Part shown: positions 35,945 to 47,908 of the stretch, piece after piece
How the letters are laid out: each line of letters starts with the position of its first letter
Numbering within the stretch: position 1 is the stretch's first letter
Origin: Nakamurella sp.
GTDB lineage: Bacteria; Actinomycetota; Actinomycetes; Mycobacteriales; Nakamurellaceae
NCBI GenBank assembly: GCA_017882715.1
Contig: JADGOY010000006.1
Coordinates: 1-54,467 of the forward strand
DNA: 54,467 bases
Reading direction: 5' to 3'
The notes under the pieces: generated by a model
Seen by the model: the letters and a program-made list of their open reading frames with translations, nothing else
Told to the model about the DNA's origin: nothing
Database searches by the model: none
Position numbers and translations under genes: made by a program

Positions 35945-36985
35945 ATGGGAACCGAGCAGCACAGCCAACCAACGGAAGCCCAGCACATGACGGCCGACGT
36001 GCCGACGATGAAGGCGATCGTCCAGGACGAGTACGGGCAAGCCGAGGACGTCATGCGTCTCGAGGAGATCGACCGGCCTGAGGTCGGAGACGACGAGGTG
36101 TTGCTGCGTGTTCACGCGGCCGGGGTTGACCGGGGGGTGTGGCACCTCATGCTGGGAATGCCGTACCTGCTGCGCCTCGCCGGCTACGGCGGGGTCCGTG
36201 CGCCAAAGACCCGGGTACGAGGACGGGAGGTCGCAGGGCGCGTCATGGCGGTCGGCAAGGATGTGTCCAGGCTGCAGCTGGGCGAGGAGGTTTTCGGAAT
36301 CGGCGAGGGCTGTTTCGCTGAGTACGCCTGCGCCAAGCAGGACAAGCTCGCGCCCAAGCCGAGGAACCTCACCTTCGAGCAGGCTGCCGCCGTCCCCGTC
36401 TCGGCCCTAGCCGCCCTACAGAGTCTTCGCGACCGGGGACACGTGCAACCCGGGCAGAAGGTGCTGGTCATCGGCGCGTCAGGACGCGTCGGGACGTTCG
36501 CCGTGCAGATCGCCAAGGCGTTCGGAGCGGACGTCACTGGAGTCTGCAGCACGACGAAGGTGGACATGGTCCGTTCCATCGGCGCAGACGACGTCATCGA
36601 CTACACGCTCGACGACATCACCGGCGGTGGGCAGCGGTTCGACGTCATCCTCGACACCGGTGGGAACCGTTCGTTGACCCACCTCCGGCGCGCCCTCACC
36701 CCACGGGGGACGCTCGTCATCGTCGGAGGCGAAACGGGCGGACGGTGGCTCGGCGGCACCGACCGTCTGCTCCGGGCGCTCATGCTGTCCCCGTTCGTCG
36801 GCCAGCAGCTGGGCACGCTCATGACGTCGGAGAACGCCGAGGACCTGATCGTTCTCACCGAGCTGATCGAGTCCGGCAAGGTGACACCGGTCATCGACCG
36901 GACGTACCCGCTGAGCGAGACCCCCGCGGCGATCCGGTACATGGAAGAAGGTCACGCTCGCGGGAAGGTCGTCATCACCGTCTGA
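35945..36985 (+). CDS. Zinc-free medium-chain NAD(P)-dependent oxidoreductase
   Basis: Predicted 346-residue protein of the quinone-oxidoreductase-like MDR group. The N-terminal GroES-like part has VGDDEVLLRVHAAGVDRGVWHLMLG and RGREVAGRVMAVGKDVSRLQLGEEVFG (in pieces); the nucleotide-binding loop is VLVIGASGRVGTFAVQIAKAFGADV. Zinc-ligand cysteines of classic alcohol dehydrogenases are absent. Three ATGs stand in a row (35939, 35942, 35945); ATG 35945 is best spaced from GGGAG, and ATG 35987 is another option. It is paired with a divergent TetR regulator, suggesting induction by a small electrophile or ketone. The substrate is unknown. Confidence 0.9.
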   Translation: MGTEQHSQPTEAQHMTADVPTMKAIVQDEYGQAEDVMRLEEIDRPEVGDDEVLLRVHAAGVDRGVWHLMLGMPYLLRLAGYGGVRAPKTRVRGREVAGRVMAVGKDVSRLQLGEEVFGIGEGCFAEYACAKQDKLAPKPRNLTFEQAAAVPVSALAALQSLRDRGHVQPGQKVLVIGASGRVGTFAVQIAKAFGADVTGVCSTTKVDMVRSIGADDVIDYTLDDITGGGQRFDVILDTGGNRSLTHLRRALTPRGTLVIVGGETGGRWLGGTDRLLRALMLSPFVGQQLGTLMTSENAEDLIVLTELIESGKVTPVIDRTYPLSETPAAIRYMEEGHARGKVVITV

Positions 36986-37179
36986 CGGGCGAACCACCAC
37001 CGGTCAACTCACCAGACGACCCATCGCAATACACCCGAAATACGCGGACCGAACAGTTGGCGAGTTGATTCAGCGCCTTGAAAGTCACGGCGACACAACA
37101 TTCGCTCCTTGGCCCCTTGGCCCGGAACACCGATCACAGCAAACGGTTGCGGGTCACCCGCCGCCAGAAGAGAGAACCG

Positions 37180-37997
37180 ATGGTCATCAAAGATGAAACC
37201 TCCCGGCCACCGGAATCAAGCGCCACGGCCGCACCCGGCCGCACCGGTGCAGCGACACCAGACCACCCGGTCGCGCTCACCGCCCACCTCGATCCGGGCC
37301 TGTCCCGGTGGAAATGGTTGGTGAAATGGTTCCTGGCCATCCCGCACTACGTCGTGCTCGCGTTCCTCTGGCCTGCCTTCCTGGTGGTCACCGTCATCGC
37401 CGGGTTCTGCATCCTGGTCACCGGCGTCTACCCACGACCGCTGTTCGACTTCACCAGCGGGGTGCTGCGGTGGACATGGCGGGTTTCCTACTACGCCGCC
37501 AACGGGGGCCGGGGCACCGACCAATACCCACCCTTTCCCTCGGGCCCGCCCCGGCATATCCCGCCACCCTGGACATCGCCTACCCGGCAAAGCTTTCCCG
37601 AGGCCTGGTGCTGGTCAAATGGTGGCTGTTGGCCATCCCGCACTACCTGATCATCGGGCTGCTCGTCACCAACTGGTGGGGCTGGACATCCACAGCCGGC
37701 GAAAGACTTGCCATCGGCCCGGTCGGCAGTGGCGGCCTGTTCGGACTGCTCGTCGTGATCACCGCCATCGTCCTGCTGATCACCGCGAAGTACCCGCAGC
37801 GACTGTTCGCCCTGATCGTCGGGTTCAACCGGTGGATCTACCGCGTCGTCGCCTACGCCGCCCTGATGACCGACAAATACCCGCCGTTCCGCCTCGACCA
37901 GGGCGGATCCGAGCCCACCACGACGACGCCGTCGCCATCCGCCGGGCCGGCTGTCCCGCCGCTGCCGGAACCAGCGACAAGCCGGACCGGGTCATGA
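37180..37997 (+). pseudogene. DUF4389 membrane protein gene with a frameshift
   Basis: The first part (MVIKDETSRPPESS, then SRWKWLVKWFLAIPHYVVL and RWTWRVSYYAANGG, DQYPPF) and the second part (TLDIAYPAKLSRGLVLVKWW, LLAIPHYLIIGL, NRWIYRVVAYAALMTDKYPPF) form the two repeats of DUF4389, each with two membrane helices. They are in different frames and must be joined near CCCTTTCCC at 37531-37539 by one missing base. The joined product would be about 272 residues. The stop overlaps the SDR start as ATGA. A single indel in a short homopolymer could be a sequencing error. Function of DUF4389 is unknown. Confidence 0.78.
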
Positions 37998-38881
37998 CAC
38001 CCGAACCCACCACCACACCCGGCGCGATGGCCGGCAAGACCGTCCTGATCACCGGCGGCACCGGCGGCATCGGCAAGGCCACCGCCATCGGCTTGGCGGG
38101 CCTGGGCGCCCGGGTCGGTATCACCGGCCGCGACCTGACCCGCACGCGGGCCGCCGCGGCCGACGTCATCCACGAGTCAGGGAACCCGGCCGTGGACGTG
38201 TTCGCCGCCGACATGTCATCGCAGGCCGAGGTCCGCCGCCTGGCCGCGACCGTGCTTGACACCTACCCACGCCTGGATGTGCTGGTCAACAACGTGGGCG
38301 GGTTCTGGGCTCACCGGCACGTCACCGCCGACGGCCTGGAACACACCTTCGCCCTCAACCACCTGGCGCCGTTCCTGCTCACCGGCCTGCTGCTCGACCG
38401 GCTCGAGGCCAGTGCTCCGGCACGGATCGTCACCGTCGCTTCCAACGCACAGGCGATGGGCCGCATCAACTTCGACGACCTGCAAGGCGAGAAGGACTAC
38501 TCGGGGCCGCGGGCCTACAACCAGTCCAAGCTCGCCAATGTCATGTTCACCTACGAGCTCGCCCGTCGCCTGCACGGCACAGGGGTGACTGCCAACGCGC
38601 TGCACCCCGGAGTGGTGCGCACCGGCTTCGGCGCCGAAGACCCCTCGACCCTGACCAAGGCGGTGATGCCGTTGATGTTCTTCCTGAAAACCCCAGCCCA
38701 GGGCGCGGCCACGTCGATCCACCTCGCCTCGTCGGCGGACGTCGAGGGAATCACCGGCCGGTATTTCGCCGGCAGCAAACCGAAAACCTCCACCAAGTCC
38801 TCCTACGACACCGCCGCGGCAAACCGACTTTGGCAGGTCAGCGCCGACCTGGTCGGGCTCACTGCGGCACAGCCCAGCTGA
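37994..38881 (+). CDS. Short-chain dehydrogenase/reductase
   Basis: Predicted 295-residue classical SDR. The cofactor loop is LITGGTGGIGKATAIGL, with VLVNNVGGFW as the NNAG-like motif, VTVASNAQAMGR carrying the catalytic serine, and YNQSKLANVMF with the YxxxK pair near residues 175-179. The sequence resembles retinol dehydrogenase-like SDRs. ATG 37994 overlaps the DUF4389 stop by ATGA, and the two look co-transcribed. The substrate cannot be told. Confidence 0.93.
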   Translation: MTPEPTTTPGAMAGKTVLITGGTGGIGKATAIGLAGLGARVGITGRDLTRTRAAAADVIHESGNPAVDVFAADMSSQAEVRRLAATVLDTYPRLDVLVNNVGGFWAHRHVTADGLEHTFALNHLAPFLLTGLLLDRLEASAPARIVTVASNAQAMGRINFDDLQGEKDYSGPRAYNQSKLANVMFTYELARRLHGTGVTANALHPGVVRTGFGAEDPSTLTKAVMPLMFFLKTPAQGAATSIHLASSADVEGITGRYFAGSKPKTSTKSSYDTAAANRLWQVSADLVGLTAAQPS

Positions 38882-38926
38882 AACCGGTTGCTCGAGCACG
38901 CCAGACCCCCCATGTAGGAGGCCGAG

Positions 38927-39614
38927 ATGACGAACCGCCCCGGGAAACCGTCCCTGCAGCACTACGCAAGTGGTGCGGAGCCACCTGCCGGTCTGGGGCT
39001 GGGTGCAAACCGGTCAGTACGTAAGGCCAGTGTCATCGCAGGAATTGGACTCTTGCTGATTACTGCACTATCAGTCTTTGGCAATTTTGTTGCTGGTGAC
39101 ACAGGGAGATGCAGCAAGAACAGCCAAAGACATCATGGATTCCGAGAGTGTGTTCCGCTTCGGAGTGAGCTTGTACTTCGCAGCCGTGCTTGATGTGGTG
39201 GTCGCCTGGGCGCTGTTTCGAGTATTCGCGCCGGTGAGTAGAGGCATCTCGATGCTGGCGGCGTGGTTCAGGGTTGTATACGCAGGGATCTTTGTGGTTG
39301 CCATCAGTCAGCTCGTTGGAATACTTCATCTACTGAACAACGAAGTATACTCTGCTGTGTTCAGTCCAGGTCAATTGAATGCTCAGACGCTTTCAGCGAT
39401 TGACACATTCAATGACATCCGGCAGGCAGGCCTTCTCCTTTCTGGCCTTCATCTCCTCGTCATTGGTTACCTGGCATATAGATCAGGTTATGTTCCCAAA
39501 CTGTTGGGCATCGTTGGAGGCGAGGACCGACAGGCGCGGTGGCTGGACACCGACCCGTCGGCTCGCGGGGCGCACCAGGGGCGCACCTGCTTGAGAGTTC
39601 TCCGATTGGGTTGA
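38927..39614 (+). pseudogene. DUF4386 membrane protein gene, frameshifted and with an altered 3' end
   Basis: ATG 38927 follows GGAGGCCGAG. The N terminus (RKASVIAGIGLLLITALSVFG) is in one frame, and the rest (QGDAARTAKDIMDSESVFRFG, VLDVVVAWALFRVFAPV, ISMLAAWFRVVYAGIF, LHLLVIGYLAYRSGYVPKLLG) is in another after about 39085. Past about 39517 the family C-terminal helix is lost and unrelated GC-rich sequence follows to the stop. About 39010-39520 is much AT-richer than the flanks, with codons rare in the neighbours, which suggests transfer from a lower-GC donor followed by decay. Confidence 0.8.
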
Positions 39615-39847
39615 GAAGCTTGGCCGCGTATCTTGGACGCAACAAGTTCGCCAGGTCGGAAGTTCTTATCGTCGGCGTCGTCGCCGGGCGTTTGCTGTTT
39701 GAATGAAACCGCTACCGACAGCGGCCTTCTGCGGAACTATTTCTGAACGTCGCCCGGGTCGAGTCTCAGGCCGAAGGAAGATTTCAAGATTTCGGCGGAA
39801 CAGACGGACGTCATGTTGACGATTCGTGCCCAGGAGCTGCCCAGGAG
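39615..39847. other. Spacer without a recognisable gene
   Basis: Nothing could be assigned in these bases. They lie between two decayed genes and may hold the lost 5' end of the manA remnant, whose first about 35 codons are not seen. Confidence 0.4.
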
Positions 39848-40645
39848 CCGGATGCAGAGACGTGGGTCGGGGTCATCCGGACGATTCCTCATATTGCTTC
39901 CGGACCATGGCGGGCAGCGGCTCGCCGACGTGATTACGACTCCGCTGCCGTCCTCGGGGCAGGTTCCGAGGCCGCCTTCGGCGCCCGGCTGCCCTTCTAC
40001 TCAAGGTCCTCGCGACAGCCGGGTCGCTGTCGCTGCGTCGCTGCAAGCCCACCGGTCTCGCCGGCAGGCGTCCGGGGATTCGACCTACAGGATGCGGCCG
40101 GCGTGCCGCGGGATGCGCCGAACCATAATTGTCGCGACAGGATCCGGCAAGCCCGAATTGATTGGTGCACTTTCGAAGTTCCAAGCCCTGTGCGGATGTC
40201 GGGATCCGGCGGAAATCCTCGTGCTGTTCGGCGATGGAAGTTGATGATCTTGATCGATTCATTTCCGTGCTTTCTCGGGGTAACGGTCGGCATGATGTCC
40301 CAAAAGGTGTTCCTGTCGATCGTGCTCAGGTCATCGGCGGAGTTCGACCGGCTGCTGGCGAGCGGCTTGGGGGCGTGCGCCACGCAGGTTGGGCGGTCCC
40401 ATCGGTTTGCACGACCGTACCGAACCGCGTTGGAGTTGGCAGACCGGCACGACGGCGACCGGGCGTCCTGGTCTCGCGGCTGATGGACCACGTTGTGCTC
40501 GAACACGCAGACGCCATATACCTTCCAGCTGGCAAGCTTCACGCCTACCCCTCGGGCACTGGGTGGAGATCATGGCCAACGCGGACAGCGTGTTGCGAGG
40601 TGGTCTGACGGCCTCAACACGTGGACATTCCTGAGCTGAGGAGGT
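39848..40645 (+). pseudogene. manA: Heavily decayed mannose-6-phosphate isomerase (class I)
   Basis: No frame is open for long, but ManA segments appear in the right order when frames are stitched: DAETWVG then GHPDDSS (39851-39891), GQRLADVI (39912-39935), GSEAAFGARLPF (39962-39997), LLKVLATAGSLSL (39997-40035), SLQAHRSRRQA (40038-40070), GVPRDAPNHNCRD (about 40100-40138), KPELIGALSKFQALCGCRDP (40149-40208), PGVLVSRLMDHVVLEHADAI then YLPAGKLHAYPSGTG (about 40465-40565), VEIMANADSVLRGGLT (40564-40611), HVDIPEL (40618-40638). These match the zinc-site and core regions of type I phosphomannose isomerase. At least eight frame switches are needed; the 5' end is missing. Confidence 0.82.
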
Positions 40646-40908
40646 CCGGATTTCCGGCCGACTCGGGTCGAGGCAGGTGTGGCGAGGATGCTATGGGCGA
40701 TGATGCCGACGCGTTGGTGAAGGTTCTCTTGAGCCTCAGGTTGTAGGACCTGGCCCAGACCTGGCCCCGGCGCAGTGTGGTGGCGAAAAGACAATGACGT
40801 CCTCGCCTTTGCTAGGCTCTGGCCCAGCACCGGCCAGGCGTACCGGTCGCCAGGTGGGCCCGTGCCTGCGGTACGGCCGACCCACCGGGGCGCAGACCAG
40901 GAGAGTGG

Positions 40909-41931
40909 ATGGCCGACACACCCAGACTCCCGGACCGATGGCGAGCTCCGAGGACCTACGTTCTCCCACAGCGCCGGGCAATGCGAGTGCTGCGCCGCGG
41001 TGTTTGGACCGTGTGTTGGTCCGCGATCGCTTTGGCGAGCGGGCCTGCGGTTGGCCGCCAGATGGAGGTCACATCCGAACTGGGGGTGACCGCTGTTGTG
41101 TTGGCCCCGTACGCGGCGTTTGCTGCAGTCGTCGCGGAGATCGGCTTGTTGTCGCTGCGCAGGTCGAGGTCCGCGATGGCGGGCGCCCTGATGGTGGCAC
41201 TGGTCGCGGCGGCGCAGCTGCCAGCTTTCATCCCTGCCCGCCGTCCGCCGAGCGATATGGGATTGACGGTGATGACCAGCAATATTCGCCTCGGACTGGC
41301 TGATCCCGATGCCGTGGTTGCTCTGGTCGCGCTGCACCAGGTCGATGTCCTGGCGATCCAAGAATTGACCGGGCCCGCAGTGTCCAGACTGCACAAGTCA
41401 GGCTTGGACAGCTTGATGCCGTATCGGGTGATCTCCCCACATGAGGCGGGCGCCGGAGTCGGGATCTGGAGTCGCCTTCCGCTCACAGATACCGCAGTCT
41501 TGGATGGTTTCGGGTTCGATCCGTTGCGTGCACAGCTGAACGTGAGCGGTCGGGTGTTCACGTTTGTTTGCTTTCACAGCAAGGCCCCCCTGTACAACGG
41601 CGGCACGAAGCAATGGATGTCCGACCTCAGCAGGTTGGCTCAGGCAATGATAGGAATGCCGGCGCCGGTTCTGGTCGCCGGTGACTTCAACGCCACCCGC
41701 GACCACAAACAATTCCGGGATCTGTTGAGCAACGGATTCAACGACGCTGCCGATGACGCCGGGGCTGGAGTGTTGCCCACATACCCGGCAGATCGCTCAT
41801 TCGGGCCCATTGCGAGCCTCGATCATGTTGTGCTGAGCCCCGATCTGGTAGGCGTGCGGGTTCAAACAGCGAAAGTCGGGGGCTCCGACCATCGCGCTGT
41901 GATCGCGCGCGTTTCGATGGTCAGCTCGTGA
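40909..41931 (+). CDS. Membrane-anchored endonuclease/exonuclease/phosphatase family protein
   Basis: Predicted 340-residue protein. Three hydrophobic segments lie at about residues 30-110, so the catalytic domain is probably outside the membrane. The EEP core is complete: MTSNIRLG, the metal-binding Glu in AIQELTGPAV, VAGDFNATRDHKQFRDLL, SLDHVVLSPDL and the terminal SDHRAVIARV. ATG 40909 has AGGAGAG five bases upstream. EEP proteins of this form cleave phosphodiesters of nucleic acids or lipids; which one applies here is not visible. It is the last gene of the accessory region before mdh. Confidence 0.9.
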   Translation: MADTPRLPDRWRAPRTYVLPQRRAMRVLRRGVWTVCWSAIALASGPAVGRQMEVTSELGVTAVVLAPYAAFAAVVAEIGLLSLRRSRSAMAGALMVALVAAAQLPAFIPARRPPSDMGLTVMTSNIRLGLADPDAVVALVALHQVDVLAIQELTGPAVSRLHKSGLDSLMPYRVISPHEAGAGVGIWSRLPLTDTAVLDGFGFDPLRAQLNVSGRVFTFVCFHSKAPLYNGGTKQWMSDLSRLAQAMIGMPAPVLVAGDFNATRDHKQFRDLLSNGFNDAADDAGAGVLPTYPADRSFGPIASLDHVVLSPDLVGVRVQTAKVGGSDHRAVIARVSMVSS

Positions 41932-41988
41932 ATGCATGAAGGTCGGTTGTCGCGGCGATGGCTGTCGCTCTCCATGGCGAAGAGCAAC

Positions 41989-43800
<1,812 letters not shown>

Positions 43801-43804
<4 letters not shown>

Positions 43805-45150
43805 GAGGAACTCGAGGATTTCGCGGCGCGGCGCCGACGGGTGGTTCGCGTGGTGGCGGTGGTGGTGGTGGCGTTCACGGTCGTCGGGTTCTCGGACGTC
43901 GGGGTTCCCCCAGGCCCGGCGCCCGTGGCCGCGGAGCCGTTGGCCTTGGCCGCGGCGGTGTCGGTCACGGCAACCGCAGGTGCCACGGTGGCGGCCTTCG
44001 ACTCGGTGCTCGTCCGTGTCCGGCGAGTCGGCGTGCTGCCGTTGCTGGACCCCGACGTGCCGGTGCGGGACCTTGTCGCCGTGGTTCCGGTCCTGGTTGC
44101 CTCCGCTTTGCTGTTCCCCGACGCACTGCCCCGCGACGCCCTGCCCCGCGACGCATCGCCCCCCGACGCCCTGCCCCGCGACGCATGGCCCCCCGACGCC
44201 CTGCCCCGCGACGGCTCAGTGCCCGCATGCCTGGCGACCAACGCCAGTCCCTTGGAGAGCACCTCGGCATAGACGTCATCGGCGTCCAGGCGGCGCAACT
44301 CTTCGGCCAGGCAGTCCCGCAGGCCGCGCCGGGGGAGTGCGACATGCCGTTCCGGCTGGCTCCCGACCTTGAGTTCGGCGGTGATGGTCTGCGGCCGGCT
44401 CAGACTGATGTCGCCGGCCCGGCGGGTGAGGATCACCGAGTGCAGGCCGGGCCCGCTCTTGGCCGGGGACTTGATCCGTTTGACCGGGCATTTCAGCGCC
44501 ACGGCGAGCCAGGCGGCCAACAGGTCGGCGGACGGGGAATCCGGCGCACCGGCGACGGAAGCGGCGGTCACCTTGTCGTGCGGCGGCTGGTCCAGGGTCG
44601 ACGCGAGTAGTCCTCGCCAGCGGGTGATCCTGGTCCACGACAGATCGGTGTCGCCCGGGCGGTAGGAGGCGACTCGTTTGGCCAGTTGTGCCGTCGGGCG
44701 TCTGGCCGCAGCGGCGTCGGTGATCCGTCGTTCGGCCAGGGCCCCGATCGGATCGTCGGCGGGCACGTCGGGCGCCTCACCGGGCCACCAGGCGACCACC
44801 GGTGCGTCAGCCAGGAGCAACGGCACCACCACCGAAGAGCCGTGGTCGACCAGCGTGCCGTACAGCCGCAGCACCACCACCTCCGAGGCGCCGGCATCGC
44901 CGCCCACCCGGATCTGGGCGTCCATCCTGGGGGAGGCCCGCCGGACGCCGCGGGCTACCACGATGACCCGGCAGGGGTGCTCGAAGGAGGCCGCGTTGGC
45001 CGCCTCGATGGGGTCCTCGGTCGCCGACTCCTCCGCCACGATAACCAGCGTCAGCACCCGGCCGAGGGTGACCGAGCCACCCTTCTCGCGCAGGTCCACG
45101 AGCGCTTTGTTGATCTTGGACGAATTCGTCGACGGCAGGTCGATGATCAC
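43801..45150 (-). CDS. opcA: Glucose-6-phosphate dehydrogenase assembly protein OpcA with a long low-complexity tail
   Basis: OpcA promotes assembly and activity of Zwf. The first about 315 residues are a normal OpcA (MIIDLPSTNSSKINKALVDL, RVLTLVIVAEE, VVPLLLADAPVVAWWPGEAP, ERRITDAAA, LSWTRITRWRGLLASTLDQP). After about residue 310 comes an unusual tail of about 130 residues rich in Arg, Gly, Ser, Ala and Thr, including repeated SRGRASGG units, then Thr/Arg-rich sequence and a final RRRRAAKSSSSS. The tail is basic, probably disordered, and partly built from a 30-bp DNA repeat. It lies 28 bases after zwf. Confidence 0.94.
44118..44214. repeat. 30-bp in-frame tandem repeat within opcA
   Basis: A unit of about 30 bases containing GACGCCCTGCCCCGCGACGC repeats about three times across 44118-44214, with the variants GACGCATCG and GACGCATGG between copies. 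It encodes the SRGRASGG-type repeats of the OpcA tail. Confidence 0.85.
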
Positions 45151-45178
45151 CGGCTGCTCCCCGGGTCAGGTGCGACGA

Positions 45179-46711
45179 TCATGGCCGCCGCCAGGCGCGT
45201 CCGTCACGGGCCATCATGGCGTCCGCGCACTTCGGGCCCCAGCTGCCCGAACCGTACTGCTGGGGCTGGCCTCCCGCTCTGGCCCAATGCTTCTCGACCG
45301 GGTCGAGGATCTTCCAGGACAACTCGACCTCCTCGTCCTGCGGGAACAACGACGGCTCACCGAGCAGCACGTCCAGGATCAACCGTTCGTAGGCCTCTGG
45401 GGACGCCTCGGTGAAGGACTGACCGTAGGAGAAGTCCATCGACACGTCGCGTACTTCCATGGCCGGCCCGGGGACCTTGGAGCCGAAGCGGATCGTCACG
45501 CCCTCGTCCGGTTGGACCCGGATGACCAGCATGTTGGATCCGAGTTCCTCGGTGTCGTTCTGCGAGAAGGGTTGGTGCGGTGCGCGTCTGAACACCACCG
45601 CGATCTCCGACACCCGCTTGCCCAGCCGCTTGCCGGTGCGCAGGTAGAACGGCACCCCCGACCATCGCCTGGTTTGCACGAGGAGTTTGACAGCGGCATA
45701 GGTCTCCGTCGTCGACTTCGGTGAGATGCCCTCTTCCTCCAGATAGCCCAGGACCTTGGTGCCGCCCTGCCAGGCGCCCGCGTACTGGCCCCTGGCAGCC
45801 CCGACGGACAGGTCCTTGGGCAACTGCACCGCGGACAGCACTTTGACCTTCTCCCGGCGCAGGTCCTTGGGGTTGAACGCGACGGGCTCCTCCATCGCGG
45901 TGAGCGCCATCAGCTGCAACAGGTGGTTCTGGATCACGTCACGTGCGGCGCCGATGCCGTCGTAATACCCGGCACGGCCTCCGACCCCGATGTCCTCGGC
46001 CTGGGTGATCTGCACGTGATCGACGTAGTTGTTGTTCCAGATCGGTTCGTACAGCTCGTTGGCGAACCGCAGCGCCAACAGGTTCTGCACGGTTTCCTTG
46101 CCCAGGTAGTGGTCGATACGGAACACGCTGTCGGACGGGAAGACGTCGTTGACCAGCGAATTGAGTTCCTGCGCGGATTTCAGGTCGTGACCGAACGGCT
46201 TTTCGATGACGACCCGCCGCCATTCCTCCGCATGCGGGTCGCACAGCCCCGAGCGCTTCAGCTGCTGCAGCACCACCGGGAACGCACTCGGCGGGATGGA
46301 GAAGTAGAAAGCGTGATTGCCCCCGGTGCCCCGCACACGATCCAGATTCCCCAGGGTGGCGGCGAGGTTGTCGAAGGCGTCGTCGTTGTCGAACGCGCCC
46401 TGCACGAACCGGAAACCCTCGGCCAGGTGCCGCCAGACCTCCTCGGAGAAGGGTGTTCTCGCGTACTGCAGCACCGCGTCGTGTACCACCTTCTCGAAGT
46501 CCTCGTTGGCCCAGTCCCGACGGGCGAAGCCCACCAGCGCGAAACCTGGCGGCAGCAATCCACGATTGGCCAGATCGTAGATCGCGGGCATCAGCTTCTT
46601 GCGAGACAGATCACCGGTCACGCCGAAGATGACGATTCCGGACGGACCCGCAATGCGCGGGAGCCGCTTGTCGCGCGGATCCCGCAGGGGGTTGATCACG
46701 GTGCTCGCCAC
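45179..46711 (-). CDS. zwf: Glucose-6-phosphate 1-dehydrogenase
   Basis: Zwf oxidises glucose-6-phosphate and makes NADPH. The 510-residue protein has the cofactor loop IFGVTGDLSRKKLMPAIYDL and the catalytic RIDHYLGKETVQNLL near residue 200, plus RVVIEKPFGHDL and YYDGIGAARDVIQNHLLQL. Full length and normal. It lies 39 bases after tal and 28 before opcA. Confidence 0.98.
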   Translation of the reverse strand: MASTVINPLRDPRDKRLPRIAGPSGIVIFGVTGDLSRKKLMPAIYDLANRGLLPPGFALVGFARRDWANEDFEKVVHDAVLQYARTPFSEEVWRHLAEGFRFVQGAFDNDDAFDNLAATLGNLDRVRGTGGNHAFYFSIPPSAFPVVLQQLKRSGLCDPHAEEWRRVVIEKPFGHDLKSAQELNSLVNDVFPSDSVFRIDHYLGKETVQNLLALRFANELYEPIWNNNYVDHVQITQAEDIGVGGRAGYYDGIGAARDVIQNHLLQLMALTAMEEPVAFNPKDLRREKVKVLSAVQLPKDLSVGAARGQYAGAWQGGTKVLGYLEEEGISPKSTTETYAAVKLLVQTRRWSGVPFYLRTGKRLGKRVSEIAVVFRRAPHQPFSQNDTEELGSNMLVIRVQPDEGVTIRFGSKVPGPAMEVRDVSMDFSYGQSFTEASPEAYERLILDVLLGEPSLFPQDEEVELSWKILDPVEKHWARAGGQPQQYGSGSWGPKCADAMMARDGRAWRRP

Positions 46712-46750
46712 GGGCCGAATGTCCTTTCCGAGATGACCGGTCCGACAACC

Positions 46751-47887
46751 TCAGCTCGTCGGCTTGCCGCCGTGAGCCAGCGCATCAGCCACTGTCTCCA
46801 GCAACTCTTCCCAGGACTGTTCGAACTTCTGGACACCCTCGGTTTCCAGCACCTCGAACACGTCGGTGAGGTCGATGCCGAGCGATTCCAGCGCGCTGAA
46901 CGTGGCCGACGCGCCGGCGTAGGTGCCCGAGATGGTGTCGCCCCGGATGACCCCGTGATCTTCGACGGCGTCGATCGTCTTCTCCGGTGCGGTGTTCACC
47001 GTTCCGGGCGCGACGAGATCCACGACATATCGGGTGTCATCGTATTTCGGATCCTTCACGCCGGTGGACGCCCACAGCGGGCGCTGCTTGTTCGCCCCGG
47101 CCGCGGCCAGTGCCTCCCACCGATCGCCGGCGAAGCGCTGCTCGTACAGCTGGTAGGCGAGCCGGGCGTTGGCGATAGCGGCGTCGCCGAGCAGAGACTC
47201 GGCCTCCGGAGAATTGATCGCCCGCAAACGCTTGTCAATTTCCGTGTCGACCCTGGACACGAAGAACGAGGCCACCGAGTGGATCTGGGAGACGTCGTGG
47301 CCGCTGGCTTTCGCCTGGTCCAGGCCGGTGAGGTAGGCGTCGATGACCTCGGCGTACCGGTGCAGGGAGAAGATCAGCGTGACGTTGACGCTGATGCCGT
47401 CTGCGATGACGGCGGTGATCGCGGGCAGCCCGGCGAGCGTGGCCGGGATCTTGATCAGCACGTTCGGCCGGTCGACGATCTTGGCCAGCTCCTGCGCCTG
47501 GGCGATGGTGCCGGCGGTGTCGCCCGCCAGTCGTGGGTCGACCTCGATGGACACCCGGCCGTCGACATGTCCGGAGCGGTTGAACACGGCGGAGAACAGG
47601 TCGGCGGCGTCCCGTACGTCGTCGGTGGTGACCTCGCGGACGGTGTCGTCGACGTCGGCGCCCCGGGCGGCCAGCTCGCTGATCTGCTTCTGGTACGACG
47701 CGCCGTCCTTCAAAGCGGCGGCGAAGATCGACGGGTTGGTGGTGACGCCGACGATGTGTCGGGTCTCGATCAGTTCGGCCAGGTTCCCGGACTGCAGGCG
47801 CTGCCGGGACAGGTCGTCCAGCCACAGGGATACCCCGGCGGCGGACAGGTCGGCCAGCGGGTCGGTGCTCGTGGATTTCGTCATCAT
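46751..47887 (-). CDS. tal: Transaldolase
   Basis: Transaldolase moves a three-carbon unit in the non-oxidative pentose phosphate pathway. The 378-residue protein is the longer actinobacterial form. It has [17 protein letters not shown] near the N terminus, [13 protein letters not shown], the Schiff-base lysine in [16 protein letters not shown], and [20 protein letters not shown]. It starts 21 bases after tkt. Confidence 0.97.
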   Translation of the reverse strand: MMTKSTSTDPLADLSAAGVSLWLDDLSRQRLQSGNLAELIETRHIVGVTTNPSIFAAALKDGASYQKQISELAARGADVDDTVREVTTDDVRDAADLFSAVFNRSGHVDGRVSIEVDPRLAGDTAGTIAQAQELAKIVDRPNVLIKIPATLAGLPAITAVIADGISVNVTLIFSLHRYAEVIDAYLTGLDQAKASGHDVSQIHSVASFFVSRVDTEIDKRLRAINSPEAESLLGDAAIANARLAYQLYEQRFAGDRWEALAAAGANKQRPLWASTGVKDPKYDDTRYVVDLVAPGTVNTAPEKTIDAVEDHGVIRGDTISGTYAGASATFSALESLGIDLTDVFEVLETEGVQKFEQSWEELLETVADALAHGGKPTS

Positions 47888-47908
47888 GATCAGCTTCCTT
47901 CTACCAGG

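Noticed and set aside
40646-40908. Possible second transposase fragment on the minus strand downstream of manA
   Set aside because: The frame reads smoothly for some 50 codons, but no recognisable transposase motif could be found.
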